Shown piece by piece: positions 8,281-17,229 of a stretch of DNA of 64,000 nt. A model generated the notes under the pieces. That model was not told the DNA's origin. It saw only the letters and a program-made list of their open reading frames with translations, and searched no databases. The stretch comes from Sphingomonadales bacterium (GTDB lineage Bacteria; Pseudomonadota; Alphaproteobacteria; Sphingomonadales; Sphingomonadaceae), in the NCBI GenBank assembly GCA_016714795.1, contig JADKCA010000005.1:124001-188000 (forward strand). Direction: 5' to 3'. Every line of letters starts with the position of its first letter. The stretch's first letter is position 1. A program made the position numbers and the translations under genes.

Positions 8281-9411
8281 TCAACCCGCTTTACGGATCG
8301 GCGTCACATTCTCGCCCTCAGGCGTCGCATCGGGCGACACATAATAGCGGCTGTAGAATTTGCGGAACTGCGCGATCGGGCCGTCGCCTTCACAGATGAT
8401 CGGCTTGTCTTCATACTTCTGGCGGTCCCACACCACCTTGTCCTGATCATATTGCTTGCAGATGTCGCGGATGATCGCCTTGGCCACGCCTGCGCGTTCG
8501 CCCGCCGCTTGTGATTTGGGCTGGATGAAGCAGAAACGCGTGTGGCAATGGTCAAGCTCAACCGGCGTAATGCAGGCCACGAGGATGGTTTCGGAGATGC
8601 CGGTGAAGCGCGTCCAGCTCTGGCCCGGCCCCATTGTGTCATAGCTGATGGTGCCATCAACTTCGCCCCAGGGCGTGCCCATCTTGGCGGACACATCGGC
8701 GCCACGGCCCCATTCGCCCCAGCGCAAATTGCCAAGCGGCAGGCCCGCCGTGCCATGGATATATTGGAAGTGCGCAATATCGACGCCGTTTTCGGCCATG
8801 TTCTGGAGTGATCCGTATACATTCCATTCATGGACTTCATATTCGGTCCAGTCCGGGTCCGAGCATTCGGGGATTTGGACCACATCCCACAACGGGGCGA
8901 CATCCTGCGGGTGATACCACATCCAGATCCAGCGATTGGCTTCGGTGACGTGCCATGTGCGGGTGCATTTGCGCTTCACCTGCGGCGGGATCGACTTGGA
9001 ATAGGGAATGTCCTTGACCGTCCCGTCGTCATCATAGCGCCAGGCGTGGAACGGGCATTCGAGCAAATTGCCATGAACCTTGCCGCCAACACCCATATGC
9101 GCGCCGAGATGCTTGCAATAAGCATTGAGCATACGCGCCTTGCCATCCTCGCCGCGCCAGATGGCGAGATCGGTCGAGAAATAGCGCAGGGGCTTCACTT
9201 CACCGACTTCAAGATCCTTGGAGAGGACCACCGGATACCAGCCAAAGGGAAAGCCGATGTCGAGATTGCGCTCCTGAATGGAGGCGCGGCTCGTGACCTC
9301 GGCCATGCGCCAGTCGAGCAGATCCTGCCCGCGAAGTTTCTCAAGAATTTGCCAGACGGCCACCGGGGCCGTGCGAGCATCGCCAGCGGCGCGCTTTTCT
9401 GCGTCAGACAT
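8281..9411 (-). CDS. kshA: Rieske oxygenase, KshA-like (3-ketosteroid 9alpha-hydroxylase component)
   Basis: A 376-residue oxygenase started at 9411 where AAGGAG lies 8 bases upstream. The Rieske [2Fe-2S] ligands are CKH (Cys99, His101) and CPFH (Cys119, His122). The mononuclear iron site is ENGVDIAHFQYIH (Asp211, His214, His219). The segment after the Rieske centre (DIPYSKSIPPQVKRK) matches what I recall of actinobacterial KshA. KshA 9alpha-hydroxylates a 3-ketosteroid, which with delta1-desaturation opens ring B. No KshB-type reductase is in the window. It is last in a minus-strand operon and is followed by a strong terminator. Another steroid position cannot be excluded. Confidence 0.82.
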   Translation of the reverse strand: MSDAEKRAAGDARTAPVAVWQILEKLRGQDLLDWRMAEVTSRASIQERNLDIGFPFGWYPVVLSKDLEVGEVKPLRYFSTDLAIWRGEDGKARMLNAYCKHLGAHMGVGGKVHGNLLECPFHAWRYDDDGTVKDIPYSKSIPPQVKRKCTRTWHVTEANRWIWMWYHPQDVAPLWDVVQIPECSDPDWTEYEVHEWNVYGSLQNMAENGVDIAHFQYIHGTAGLPLGNLRWGEWGRGADVSAKMGTPWGEVDGTISYDTMGPGQSWTRFTGISETILVACITPVELDHCHTRFCFIQPKSQAAGERAGVAKAIIRDICKQYDQDKVVWDRQKYEDKPIICEGDGPIAQFRKFYSRYYVSPDATPEGENVTPIRKAG

Positions 9412-9431
9412 GTTCAGTCTCCTTATCATGT

Positions 9432-9449
9432 CCTCCCGATCTTGGGAGG
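9432..9449. repeat. Small hairpin, family D-like
   Basis: CCTCCC-gatctt-GGGAGG followed by a G-rich stretch. It sits in the 125-bp gap between the amidohydrolase and kshA-like genes and resembles the hairpin at 8186. It may influence relative expression of the distal gene. Confidence 0.45.
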
Positions 9450-9536
9450 GGACCGGGCCGGGGGGTTGTCTCACCGGGCCGGAAACAGTTGAAAGGGAGC
9501 AGACTTCCCGGCTCCCGTCTCCTCACACGCCTGTTG

Positions 9537-10403
9537 TTACAGGCCGAACACCTTCACGGCATTCTCTCTCAAAAACTTGGGCCACACCTCATCCTTGAAG
9601 GGCACATTCTCCATGTCCCCAAAAATGCGGTCCAGACTCAGCCCCATCGGGAAATAGCCGGCGTAGATGATCTTATCGGACCCGCGCGTGTTGGCATAGT
9701 CGATGATCGCCTTGGGGTAATGCTTGGGCGCAAAGGCAGATGTGGAATAATAGAGATTGGGCCATTTGAGCATGAGCTTGACCGCCAGCGCCTCCCACGG
9801 CTCCGCCCCGTGCCGCATCACGATCTTGAGGTCCGGGAAGAACCAGCAGATCTCGTCGAGATGCTCCACCTTCTGCGTTTCCATCGGGATGCGCGGACCG
9901 GGGATGCCGACATTGAGGCAGATCGGAATGCCCAGCTCTGCCGCCGCCGTGTAGAGCGGGAACATATATTTGTGATTGATCGCCACCTGCGGCAGCGTGC
10001 CGGAAGGGAAGACGCTGATCGCGGAAATCCCGACTTCGCTGTGGAGCCGCTTGATGCGCCGCACCTCGTCCACGCCCTTGTTGGGATCGCACGGCACGTC
10101 GAAGAAGAAGCGGTCCGGATACAGCTCTTTGGCGCGGCGTGACGTGTCATCATCGTTCCAGCCGACCAGCGCCTTGTCGATGTTGAAACGGTCCATTTGC
10201 TCGACGGTCCATGTCACGAAATCGCCGGGATTGCCGGTCGTCGGCACATCCTTGAACATATATTGCGCGGGCATCGTGAATTGCTGGAGCGTCTGCGCGT
10301 CCTTGATCAGCGGGCGGAAGCTCGCAAACCAGTCAGACCGGTCCTCGGCATTGGGAATGCCCATCATGCAGTCGATCACTTTGATGTCTTTGGGGTATCC
10401 CAT
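9537..10403 (-). CDS. Amidohydrolase-2 family protein
   Basis: A 288-residue TIM-barrel amidohydrolase (PF04909-like). KVIDCMMGIP is near the N-terminus and a metal-site-like FPDLKIVMRHGAEPWE comes in the C-terminal half. The start at 10403 lies 5 bases after the upstream ligase stop. Family members include decarboxylases, hydrolases and some hydratases. The N-terminal HxH metal pair of the family is replaced by DCMM, so the metal site, if any, is reduced. Being between acyl-CoA ligases and KshA suggests a role on a CoA-activated steroid side chain, but the reaction is unknown. Confidence 0.72.
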   Translation of the reverse strand: MGYPKDIKVIDCMMGIPNAEDRSDWFASFRPLIKDAQTLQQFTMPAQYMFKDVPTTGNPGDFVTWTVEQMDRFNIDKALVGWNDDDTSRRAKELYPDRFFFDVPCDPNKGVDEVRRIKRLHSEVGISAISVFPSGTLPQVAINHKYMFPLYTAAAELGIPICLNVGIPGPRIPMETQKVEHLDEICWFFPDLKIVMRHGAEPWEALAVKLMLKWPNLYYSTSAFAPKHYPKAIIDYANTRGSDKIIYAGYFPMGLSLDRIFGDMENVPFKDEVWPKFLRENAVKVFGL

Positions 10404-10408
10404 GGGGT

Positions 10409-12061
10409 TCAGCCTCCAATCAGTTCCGGCCAACGGGCCTTGAGGTTTATCTTGTCGATCTTGCCCACCGCATTGCGCGGAAGGGGTTCGGATGAAAAAG
10501 CAACGCGTCCCGGTGCTTTGTAGCGCGCGAGGCGCTCGCCGACTTCGTGGATGATGTCCGATGCGGTCAGGTCTTTCGCGACAACGACGGCCACCAGCAG
10601 TTCGCCCAGCCTCTCATCGGGGATGCCGAACGCGGCGCATTCGGTGAGGCCGGGCATTTCGCCCATCACCCGTTCCACCTCCGCGCAATAGATATTCTCG
10701 CCGCCGGAGATGACCATGTCCTTCTTGCGGTCGACGATGAAGACATAGCCTTCGTCATCGACATAGCCGACATCGCCGGTTTTCAACCAGCCATCGGGGG
10801 AGAGAACGGCGGCGGTATCGTCCGGGCGGTTCCAGTATCCCGCCATGATCTGCGCGCCGCGCACGGTGATTTCGCCTGCTGCGCCGCGCGGCAGAATCTG
10901 CCCGTCCGGCCCTTCGATGCGGACATCGACCAAGGGCAGCACGCGTCCGGCAGAAGAGGGTTGCCGGGTGAAATCATCGCCCACCGCCTGCGCAATCGCC
11001 CCCGAACATTCGGTCATGCCATAGCCGGTGCCCATGGCGGCCTGCGGGCAGACCGCGCGAATTTCCTCCAGCAGGTTGACCGGCAGCGCCTGCCCGCCGC
11101 TCGCCACATTGCGCAGGCCAGACAGGTCCGCCGCGCTCAGCTTGGCATTGTGCAGCACGTCCCACAACATGGTGGGGACGCCGGTGAACATGGTGATGCC
11201 TTCATCCTTGATCAGCTTCACGGCTTCTTGTGCATCCCAGCGGCGCATGATGACAATCTTGGAGCCCGCGAAAAGCGGCGAGAGAAAGGCAGAGCCCAGT
11301 CCGGAAATATGAAATAGCGGATAGACCAGCAGAACCGCCTGTTGCGGGGCGGCGGCCATCAAGGCTTCGGGTTCCATCCCATATTTGGCGGCCATGTGGT
11401 GCAGCACCATCACGCCGGAGAGCTGCATGGAGAGCAGCCCGGTCGTCAGGCTGCGATGTGTGAGGACGGCCCCCTTCACGCGGCCGGTGGTGCCCGAGGT
11501 GAAGAGGATCGAGATTGGGTCGGACGGGACGGCAGGCGCGGTATCGACATGATGACCTGCAGGCACCAGCGCGGCAAGATCTGCCTCCTCCACCGGATTG
11601 GTCAGGTCAAACATCCGCCCTTGATATCCGCCTGTGCGGATCAGTTCGGCGCGCGCACGGTCCGCCAGCACGATGGCGGGCGTGACTTCTTCGATCATCG
11701 CGACCAGCTCGGCGGGAGACCCGCGCGAATTGAGCAAGGCCGCCACGCCGCCCGCCTTGACCGTCGCCAGATAGGCAATGATCCATTCGGTGCGGTTGCG
11801 CATGCAGATCGCCACGCGGTCGCCATGCTTGATGCCCAGCAGAGGCACCAGCCGGTCGCGCCACTGGAAAACCTGTTCAAAGGTCAGGCGACGCTCGCCC
11901 TCCACGATGAAGGTCTTGTCGCCGTGCCGCCGCGCGGCGTCGATCAACTGGTTGAGATCGGCTGGAGCGGCGACAAACTGGCGCAGCCCATCGCGCTCGC
12001 CAATTTCAAAGGGAGAGCCGGGCGCGGTAATTGTCGCGAAGACGGGGTCGATTTCGCTCAT
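10409..12061 (-). CDS. AMP-dependent acyl-CoA ligase
   Basis: A 550-residue ANL-superfamily ligase. The P-loop-like motif is FTSGTTGRVKG (about 187-197), the A5-type motif GYGMTE, the A7/A8 region WLKTGDVGYVDDEGYVFIVD, and the C-terminal acyl-adenylate lysine lies in RNAVGKIDK. It starts at 12061, overlapping the upstream ligase stop by 4 bases. It would activate a carboxylate to a CoA thioester through an AMP intermediate. Two adjacent ligases imply two different acids, for example successive side-chain intermediates. Specificity is not readable. Confidence 0.85.
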   Translation of the reverse strand: MSEIDPVFATITAPGSPFEIGERDGLRQFVAAPADLNQLIDAARRHGDKTFIVEGERRLTFEQVFQWRDRLVPLLGIKHGDRVAICMRNRTEWIIAYLATVKAGGVAALLNSRGSPAELVAMIEEVTPAIVLADRARAELIRTGGYQGRMFDLTNPVEEADLAALVPAGHHVDTAPAVPSDPISILFTSGTTGRVKGAVLTHRSLTTGLLSMQLSGVMVLHHMAAKYGMEPEALMAAAPQQAVLLVYPLFHISGLGSAFLSPLFAGSKIVIMRRWDAQEAVKLIKDEGITMFTGVPTMLWDVLHNAKLSAADLSGLRNVASGGQALPVNLLEEIRAVCPQAAMGTGYGMTECSGAIAQAVGDDFTRQPSSAGRVLPLVDVRIEGPDGQILPRGAAGEITVRGAQIMAGYWNRPDDTAAVLSPDGWLKTGDVGYVDDEGYVFIVDRKKDMVISGGENIYCAEVERVMGEMPGLTECAAFGIPDERLGELLVAVVVAKDLTASDIIHEVGERLARYKAPGRVAFSSEPLPRNAVGKIDKINLKARWPELIGG

Positions 12062-13644
12062 GCGCTTGCCGCAACCTCCTTCGCCCATCGATAATCCTGT
12101 TTGCCGGCGGGAGAGCGCTTGATATCGTCCACCCAGACCAAAGCCTTGGGCATCTTATACCCTGCCAGCTTGTCAGCAAGCGCGGCCTTCACATCGGCCA
12201 GATCAGGCCGCGCCACGCCTGCGCGCGGGGAGACAATGCCGATGACGCGCTCGCCCCAGCGTTCATCGGGCTGGCTTGCCACGACCGCATCAAAAATGCC
12301 GGGGTGCGTGCGCAGCGCCTCTTCGACTTCCTCGGGGAACACCTTCTCCCCGCCGGTGTTGATGCAGGTGGAGCCGCGCCCGAACACGGTGATCATGCTG
12401 TCATCGTCGAGCCGCCCGGCATCGCCGGAGACAGCCCAGAGTTTGCCATCAATGGTCACGAACGTCTCGGCGGTTTTCACCGGATCGCCATAATAGCCGA
12501 CCGGCGTGTTGCCGGTGCGCGCGATGAAGCCGGTTTCACCGATAGTGCCGATGCGGTTATCAACCACCACCTGCTGGAATTCATTGGCGGGCAGGCGCAT
12601 CACGCCTTCTTCGGATTTTTCGGCCATGCCCGACATGCCGGTTTCGGATGCGCCCAGCCCGTCGGTGATGCCTGCACTGGGCACCAGCGCCTTCAGATCA
12701 TCTTTCAGATGCTGAGAAAAGACCGCGCCGCCCGAACCGAGGTTGACGACATGTGCCAGATTCCAGCGACCGGGATTGGCGCGCAGGGCATCGCGCAGCG
12801 GCGTGGCCATGGCGTCCCCCACGAACTGGATCATGTTCGCGCCCTCGCGCTCGGCGGTGTCGAGCAGGCGTTCGGCATCGAACACGCGACCTTCGTCGAG
12901 GATCACGGTCACGCCGTTGAGTAGCGCCCCCCACAACGCCCACATTGCCGCCATGTGCATCAGCGGGGCAAGCGGGAAAATTTTGAGCGGATAGCCATCG
13001 CGCGCGCGGCTTTCAATGTCTTGGGGCGTCACCACTGGCCCATGCGGGTTGAAGAAGCCCGCTCCGCCCGCGCAGGCGAACAGGAAGGCGCGGTGCGGCC
13101 ACATCACGCCCTTGGGCATGCCGGTCGTCCCGCCGGTGTAACAGAGCAGAATATCGTCTTCATGGCGCGCCCATGGTCCGCCGGGTTCGTGCGCCATCAG
13201 ATCGCCATAAGAGGCCGAGCCGGATGTGTCCGCGCCGGATCCATCCTCCACCGCAACCGTCACCTTCAACGTGGGCACATCGCCCCGCACATCGCGAACG
13301 ATGGGGGAGAATTCCGCGCCATGGATGATTGCCGCACTGTCCGCATTTGCGAACAGATAGCGCAACTCCTCTGCGCGATAGCGATAGTTCACATTATAGG
13401 GCACTGCCCCCAGCTTGCACGCCGCGATGAACGCTTCGAGATAGGCCGGGCTGTTATACATATAGAGCCCGATGGCATCGCCGCGCGTCACGCCTTGGGC
13501 GGCGAGCCCCGCAGCCAGCCGGTCGCAACGGTCATTGAGTTCGGCGAAGCTATAGCGTGCGGAATCCCCGATCAGTGCCATGCGCTCCGGAACGGCGGCG
13601 GCAACGGTTTCGAACAGGTCTGCAAGATGGAACTGGCTGGCCAT
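12058..13644 (-). CDS. FadD19-like steroid side-chain acyl-CoA ligase
   Basis: A 528-residue ligase with YTGGTTGMPKG at about 169-179, CINTGGEKVFPEEVE, and a C-terminus KRSPAGKQDYRWAKE that closely matches the end of mycobacterial FadD19 as I remember it. FadD19 activates C24 or longer steroid side-chain acids. The ATG at 13644 starts 2 bases after the SDR stop; a TTG at 13650 is an alternative. This gene is the best sequence argument that the substrate carries a carboxylated side chain, as bile acids do. The assignment rests on motif memory, not alignment. Confidence 0.78.
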   Translation of the reverse strand: MASQFHLADLFETVAAAVPERMALIGDSARYSFAELNDRCDRLAAGLAAQGVTRGDAIGLYMYNSPAYLEAFIAACKLGAVPYNVNYRYRAEELRYLFANADSAAIIHGAEFSPIVRDVRGDVPTLKVTVAVEDGSGADTSGSASYGDLMAHEPGGPWARHEDDILLCYTGGTTGMPKGVMWPHRAFLFACAGGAGFFNPHGPVVTPQDIESRARDGYPLKIFPLAPLMHMAAMWALWGALLNGVTVILDEGRVFDAERLLDTAEREGANMIQFVGDAMATPLRDALRANPGRWNLAHVVNLGSGGAVFSQHLKDDLKALVPSAGITDGLGASETGMSGMAEKSEEGVMRLPANEFQQVVVDNRIGTIGETGFIARTGNTPVGYYGDPVKTAETFVTIDGKLWAVSGDAGRLDDDSMITVFGRGSTCINTGGEKVFPEEVEEALRTHPGIFDAVVASQPDERWGERVIGIVSPRAGVARPDLADVKAALADKLAGYKMPKALVWVDDIKRSPAGKQDYRWAKEVAASA

Positions 13645-13646
13645 GC

Positions 13647-14519
13647 TCAATACACCGCCGCAGGATTTTTTGTGTTGGGAGAGCCGAGCATGTCGCGATG
13701 CGACGGGCGATCCTGGCCGCGATCCGTCAGCCCCAGCGTCTTGGCGATTTCCGCGCCGATCAGCGTCTGGCCAGACAAATCGTCGCGGTTGGGTGCCTTG
13801 TCGATCGCGTCGAGAATATGGCCGGTGAATTCGGGATTCTCCGCCATCGCCATGAAGCCTTCATATTGCTCCGGATTGGTATCCTTGGCGATCATCGCGC
13901 GTTCCGTCACTTGCGGGCCGAGCCAGATAGAGACCGCCACCACGCCGGTGCCGCGCAGATCATGCTCCATGTCATGCGCCAGTTTGTCCAGCCCCGCCTT
14001 CTGCGCGCCATAAGCCGGGCCGTGCATATAGCAGCTTGCACCAAAGGAGGAGGTCATGCCGATGATCCCGCTGCCTTGCGGGACCATGATCTGGGCCGCG
14101 TGCCAGCTCGCCACATAGGCAGAGCGCAGGCCGACATCGAGGATGTTCACAGCATCCAGCTCCTTCTCCCAGAAGGGCTTTTTCTCGATCAGCTGGTGGT
14201 GAATATAGGCCGCATTGTTCACGAGCATGTCGAGCCGACCCTGCTCTGCCTTGATGCGGTCAAACAGCGCAGCAACTTGCGCATCATCGCCATGATCGCA
14301 GACGACGGGAATCCCGAGCCCCCCGCGTTCGGTGACGGCGGCTGCCGTTTCAGCCACGGTGCCGGGCAGAACCGAGCCGTCCCAGCCCTTGGCATCGCCC
14401 GGCGTGATGGTTCGCCCGGTGACATAGACGGTGTAGCCCAGTTCGCCGAGCCCGCGCGCAACGCCTGCGCCGGCACCGCGACTCGCACCTGTCACCAAGG
14501 CAATTTTGCCATTTGGCAT
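13647..14519 (-). CDS. SDR-family oxidoreductase, DHRS1-like
   Basis: A 290-residue SDR started at 14519, preceded by GGGAGGGGA. It has TGASRGAGAGVARG at the N-terminus, LVNNAAYI, and PAYGAQKAGLDK with the YxxxK pair. Longer than classical SDRs, with NVGLR-type spacing (ILDVGLRSAYVASW) like the DHRS1 subfamily. It is first in the operon with the two acyl-CoA ligases, amidohydrolase and KshA-like oxygenase. A dyad operator candidate lies 59 bp upstream. The substrate is unknown; a steroid or side-chain hydroxyl is inferred. Confidence 0.8.
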   Translation of the reverse strand: MPNGKIALVTGASRGAGAGVARGLGELGYTVYVTGRTITPGDAKGWDGSVLPGTVAETAAAVTERGGLGIPVVCDHGDDAQVAALFDRIKAEQGRLDMLVNNAAYIHHQLIEKKPFWEKELDAVNILDVGLRSAYVASWHAAQIMVPQGSGIIGMTSSFGASCYMHGPAYGAQKAGLDKLAHDMEHDLRGTGVVAVSIWLGPQVTERAMIAKDTNPEQYEGFMAMAENPEFTGHILDAIDKAPNRDDLSGQTLIGAEIAKTLGLTDRGQDRPSHRDMLGSPNTKNPAAVY

Positions 14520-14577
14520 CGATTCCCCTCCCAAAAATTAACGCAGCGCCGGGCTTTGCGCCCCTTCAAGGCACACT

Positions 14578-14609
14578 ATGCGAAGATAATTGGACTTAAG
14601 TCTACGCAA
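14578..14609. promoter_or_regulatory. Dyad operator candidate, site 1
   Basis: Left half ATGCGAA and right half TACGCAA, separated by the same 18 bases between the CGNN and TACG cores as in the other sites. The left half is imperfect. An additional palindrome GACTTAAGTC lies in the spacer. It is 59 bp upstream of the minus-strand SDR-ligase-kshA operon. Confidence 0.55.
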
Positions 14610-14668
14610 GTCAAGGTCTGAGTGCGAAATTTGCGGGGAAATGCGCGGTGAGTGCGCTGTCTCCCCCG

Positions 14669-15370
14669 TTACGCCACGAACTGGCTGGTGGGGATAACGT
14701 CGATGCGGGTGAAATCGATGAAGCGGCCGCAACTGTCCATCATGGCATCCAGATTGGTCTTGAGCTTGTCCGGATTTCCTACGGCGTCAAAGAATGCGGC
14801 AGGATCGGTCATGGCCTCGGCGGAAAAACACTCTTCCACAAAGGCATCATAAGCAGGGGCGCCATCGGTGAGCGGGCGGACGATCAGATTCTGCACATAT
14901 TCGAAATTGGCCTGCGTCTCGATGGCGATGCGCGTGTGGTGCGAATGCCAGAAGGCCATGGCATCGTCATGCGCCAAGTCGGGCCGGAAAGAGATGAAGC
15001 TGGCCTGACTCCACCCCCATGTCCGCGCGCCTGCCACCGGCGGGTGCGCCGTGTTGGGAATGATCGTCGATTCGGCCACCAGCCAAAGCGCGAACCGGTG
15101 CGTGTGGGCTGCAAGCACGGCATCCACATCGCTCCGGAACCGCGCATTGGCAGATGGCATCCAGAATTGCACCACGGCATCCTGCTGCGGGGCCTGCCAA
15201 GTCTGGACCAGCCCTTCGGCGGGCGCAACGTCCTCATCGCGCAGGTTGAGGCGGATGTGCGCCGCGCCTGCCTTCACCAGCGCGGCAGGCAGTTCGGCGC
15301 GAAGCCGCGCTGCAAAGTCCGCGCGAGGCTCGCCGGGGGCCGCCCAGAGTGCGCCGATGATCTTTTCCAT
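14669..15370 (-). CDS. EthD-domain protein
   Basis: A 233-residue protein of apparent EthD/dimeric alpha-beta barrel type, started at 15370 with AGGAAGGGG ahead. WGWSQASFISFRPDL and FWHSHHTRIAIETQANFEY in the second half resemble EthD-like segments where H-x-x-H-x-x-I occurs. The length suggests two tandem barrels. EthD proteins often accompany oxygenases and P450s in sphingomonad degradation clusters, but their chemistry is generally unsettled. It is divergent from the KstD gene. Confidence 0.6.
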   Translation of the reverse strand: MEKIIGALWAAPGEPRADFAARLRAELPAALVKAGAAHIRLNLRDEDVAPAEGLVQTWQAPQQDAVVQFWMPSANARFRSDVDAVLAAHTHRFALWLVAESTIIPNTAHPPVAGARTWGWSQASFISFRPDLAHDDAMAFWHSHHTRIAIETQANFEYVQNLIVRPLTDGAPAYDAFVEECFSAEAMTDPAAFFDAVGNPDKLKTNLDAMMDSCGRFIDFTRIDVIPTSQFVA

Positions 15371-15448
15371 GCCATCCCCTTCCTGATCAGACACTAGCCC
15401 GCCCGCCCATTCGCGGCTAGGCTCGTCATCACGCCGGAATCTCGCCAA

Positions 15449-15480
15449 GTTCGTAAATGAACGGGCGTCATTCTACGCAT
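15449..15480. promoter_or_regulatory. Dyad operator candidate, site 2
   Basis: GTTCGTA at 15449-15455 and TACGCAT at 15474-15480, with exactly 18 bases between CGTA and TACG. It lies 58 bp ahead of the KstD GTG start and 79 bp ahead of the divergent EthD gene. Confidence 0.65.
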
Positions 15481-15537
15481 GAGATTGACAGTTGCGCAAC
15501 ATATGCCGCAAATGCGTTGAAACGACGGGAGGCGCTG

Positions 15538-17229
15538 GTGACGGGCAATTGGGACAAAGAGGTCGACATTCTGGTGGTCGGATCAGGGGCCGGGGGGATG
15601 CTCTCTGCACTGGTCGGGGCAGACAATCATGCCGATGTGCTCATCATTGAAAAGGGCGAACGCTGGGGCGGCACCTCTGCCACGTCGGGTGCAGGCATCT
15701 GGATTCCGGGAAGCGACATTGCGAAGGAAGCCGGGTTTGAGGATAATCTGGATGACGCCTTTACTTATGTGCGTGCCTTGTCCGCCGATAATGTGCCCGA
15801 TGAGAATATCCGCGCTTATGTAAACAATGCCGCACCCATGCTGCACTGGCTGGTGGCCAACACGCCGGTGCAGTATATGGCGTTCGCTTACCCCGATTAT
15901 CATGCCGAAAATCCCGGCGGCTCGCCCACCGGGTTCCGCACGCATCTGCCGCTGCCGCTGGATGGAAAGCCGCTGGGCGATGATGTGGCAACGCAGCAAT
16001 TCCCATCTCCCGCCGCCAGCCTGTTCGGCTTTCTCAACTGGCATTTCGATGAAACCTATATGCTGCTCTACCGCGCGCCCGGCTGGTGGCAGGGGCTGGT
16101 CAAGAGCATGGTGCGCTACTGGTTTGATTGGCCGTTCCGGTTCCGCTCGCGCAAGGACCGTCGGCTGACGCTGGGCAATGCGCTGACGGGCGGGCTGCGC
16201 ATGGCGCTCAACCAAAAGAAGGTGCCGCTCTGGCTGGAGACCGCGCTGGTCGATCTGGTCAGCGAAAAGGGCAAGGTAACGGGAGCGGTGGTCACGCAGC
16301 GCGGCAAGACGTTGCGGATCGGCGCGCGCAAGGGCGTGGTGCTGGCCGCAGGTGGCTTTGATCATAATCAGGCGATGCGCGATGAACACGCACCACTTTA
16401 TCCGGTGGCGGCGCGATCAGGCGGGGTGACGACCAATACGGGTGACGCAATCCGTGCCGGGCAGGCACTGGGCGCATCGACCATGAACCTGCAATCGGCC
16501 TGGGCCGCGCCCGTCTTTTATGTGCCGGGCGAGGATCGCGGGCGGCTCTGCACCATCGAACGCGCGCTGCCGGGCTGCATCATGGTCAACCAGTCGGGCC
16601 AACGCTTCCTCAACGAAGCCGCATCCTATCATGTAACCGGGCAGGAAATGGCGCGGCGTCAGGCAGACCATGGCGATGCCTCCCCCTGCTGGATGGTGTT
16701 CGATCATCACTATCGGCATTCCTATCCCATGGGGTCGCTTTATCCGATCATGCCGGACTGGGTTCACCCCGGTGAAGTGCGCTCGATTCTGAAAAAGGCG
16801 AAGAGCATCGACGCGCTGGCGGTGCAGATGGGCGTCGATCCGGAGGCGCTGTCGGCCACGCTCTCGCGCTTCAACAGTCACGCCGCAAACGGGGAAGACC
16901 CTGATTTCCATCGCGGCGATGCGGCCTATGACAAGATGTATGGCGATCCGCGCCAAGCCCCCAACCCGTGCCTGCGCCCGATTGACCAAGGGCCGTTCTA
17001 CGCGATGCCAATCTATCCCGGCGATATTGGCACCAATGGCGGGCTTTTGACCAATGACAAGGCACAGGTGCTGGATGCCAAGGGGAAGGTGATTGGCGGG
17101 CTTTATGCGATCGGCAACTCTGCCGCGTCTTCGATGGGGGAAAGCTATCCCGGTGCGGGCGTCACGATCGGCCCGGCAATGGCCTTTGGCTATATCGCCG
17201 CGCGCCACATGACGGGCGCGAACGACTAA
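15538..17229 (+). CDS. kstD: 3-ketosteroid delta1-dehydrogenase-like flavoprotein
   Basis: A 563-residue FAD enzyme. The GTG at 15538 is chosen because GGAGG lies 7 bases ahead and WDKEVDILVVGSGAGG follows directly; an ATG at 15457 lacks a ribosome site. FAD motif GSGAGG is at 15-20 and GGTSATSGAG at about 46-55. The C-terminal YPGAGVTIGPAMAFGYIAA (Tyr537, Gly541) matches the KstD signature in which Tyr and the Gly four residues later form the active site. KstD inserts the 1,2 double bond in ring A, needed for ring B opening. Its stop overlaps the convergent ADH by 4 bases. Confidence 0.85.
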   Translation: MTGNWDKEVDILVVGSGAGGMLSALVGADNHADVLIIEKGERWGGTSATSGAGIWIPGSDIAKEAGFEDNLDDAFTYVRALSADNVPDENIRAYVNNAAPMLHWLVANTPVQYMAFAYPDYHAENPGGSPTGFRTHLPLPLDGKPLGDDVATQQFPSPAASLFGFLNWHFDETYMLLYRAPGWWQGLVKSMVRYWFDWPFRFRSRKDRRLTLGNALTGGLRMALNQKKVPLWLETALVDLVSEKGKVTGAVVTQRGKTLRIGARKGVVLAAGGFDHNQAMRDEHAPLYPVAARSGGVTTNTGDAIRAGQALGASTMNLQSAWAAPVFYVPGEDRGRLCTIERALPGCIMVNQSGQRFLNEAASYHVTGQEMARRQADHGDASPCWMVFDHHYRHSYPMGSLYPIMPDWVHPGEVRSILKKAKSIDALAVQMGVDPEALSATLSRFNSHAANGEDPDFHRGDAAYDKMYGDPRQAPNPCLRPIDQGPFYAMPIYPGDIGTNGGLLTNDKAQVLDAKGKVIGGLYAIGNSAASSMGESYPGAGVTIGPAMAFGYIAARHMTGAND

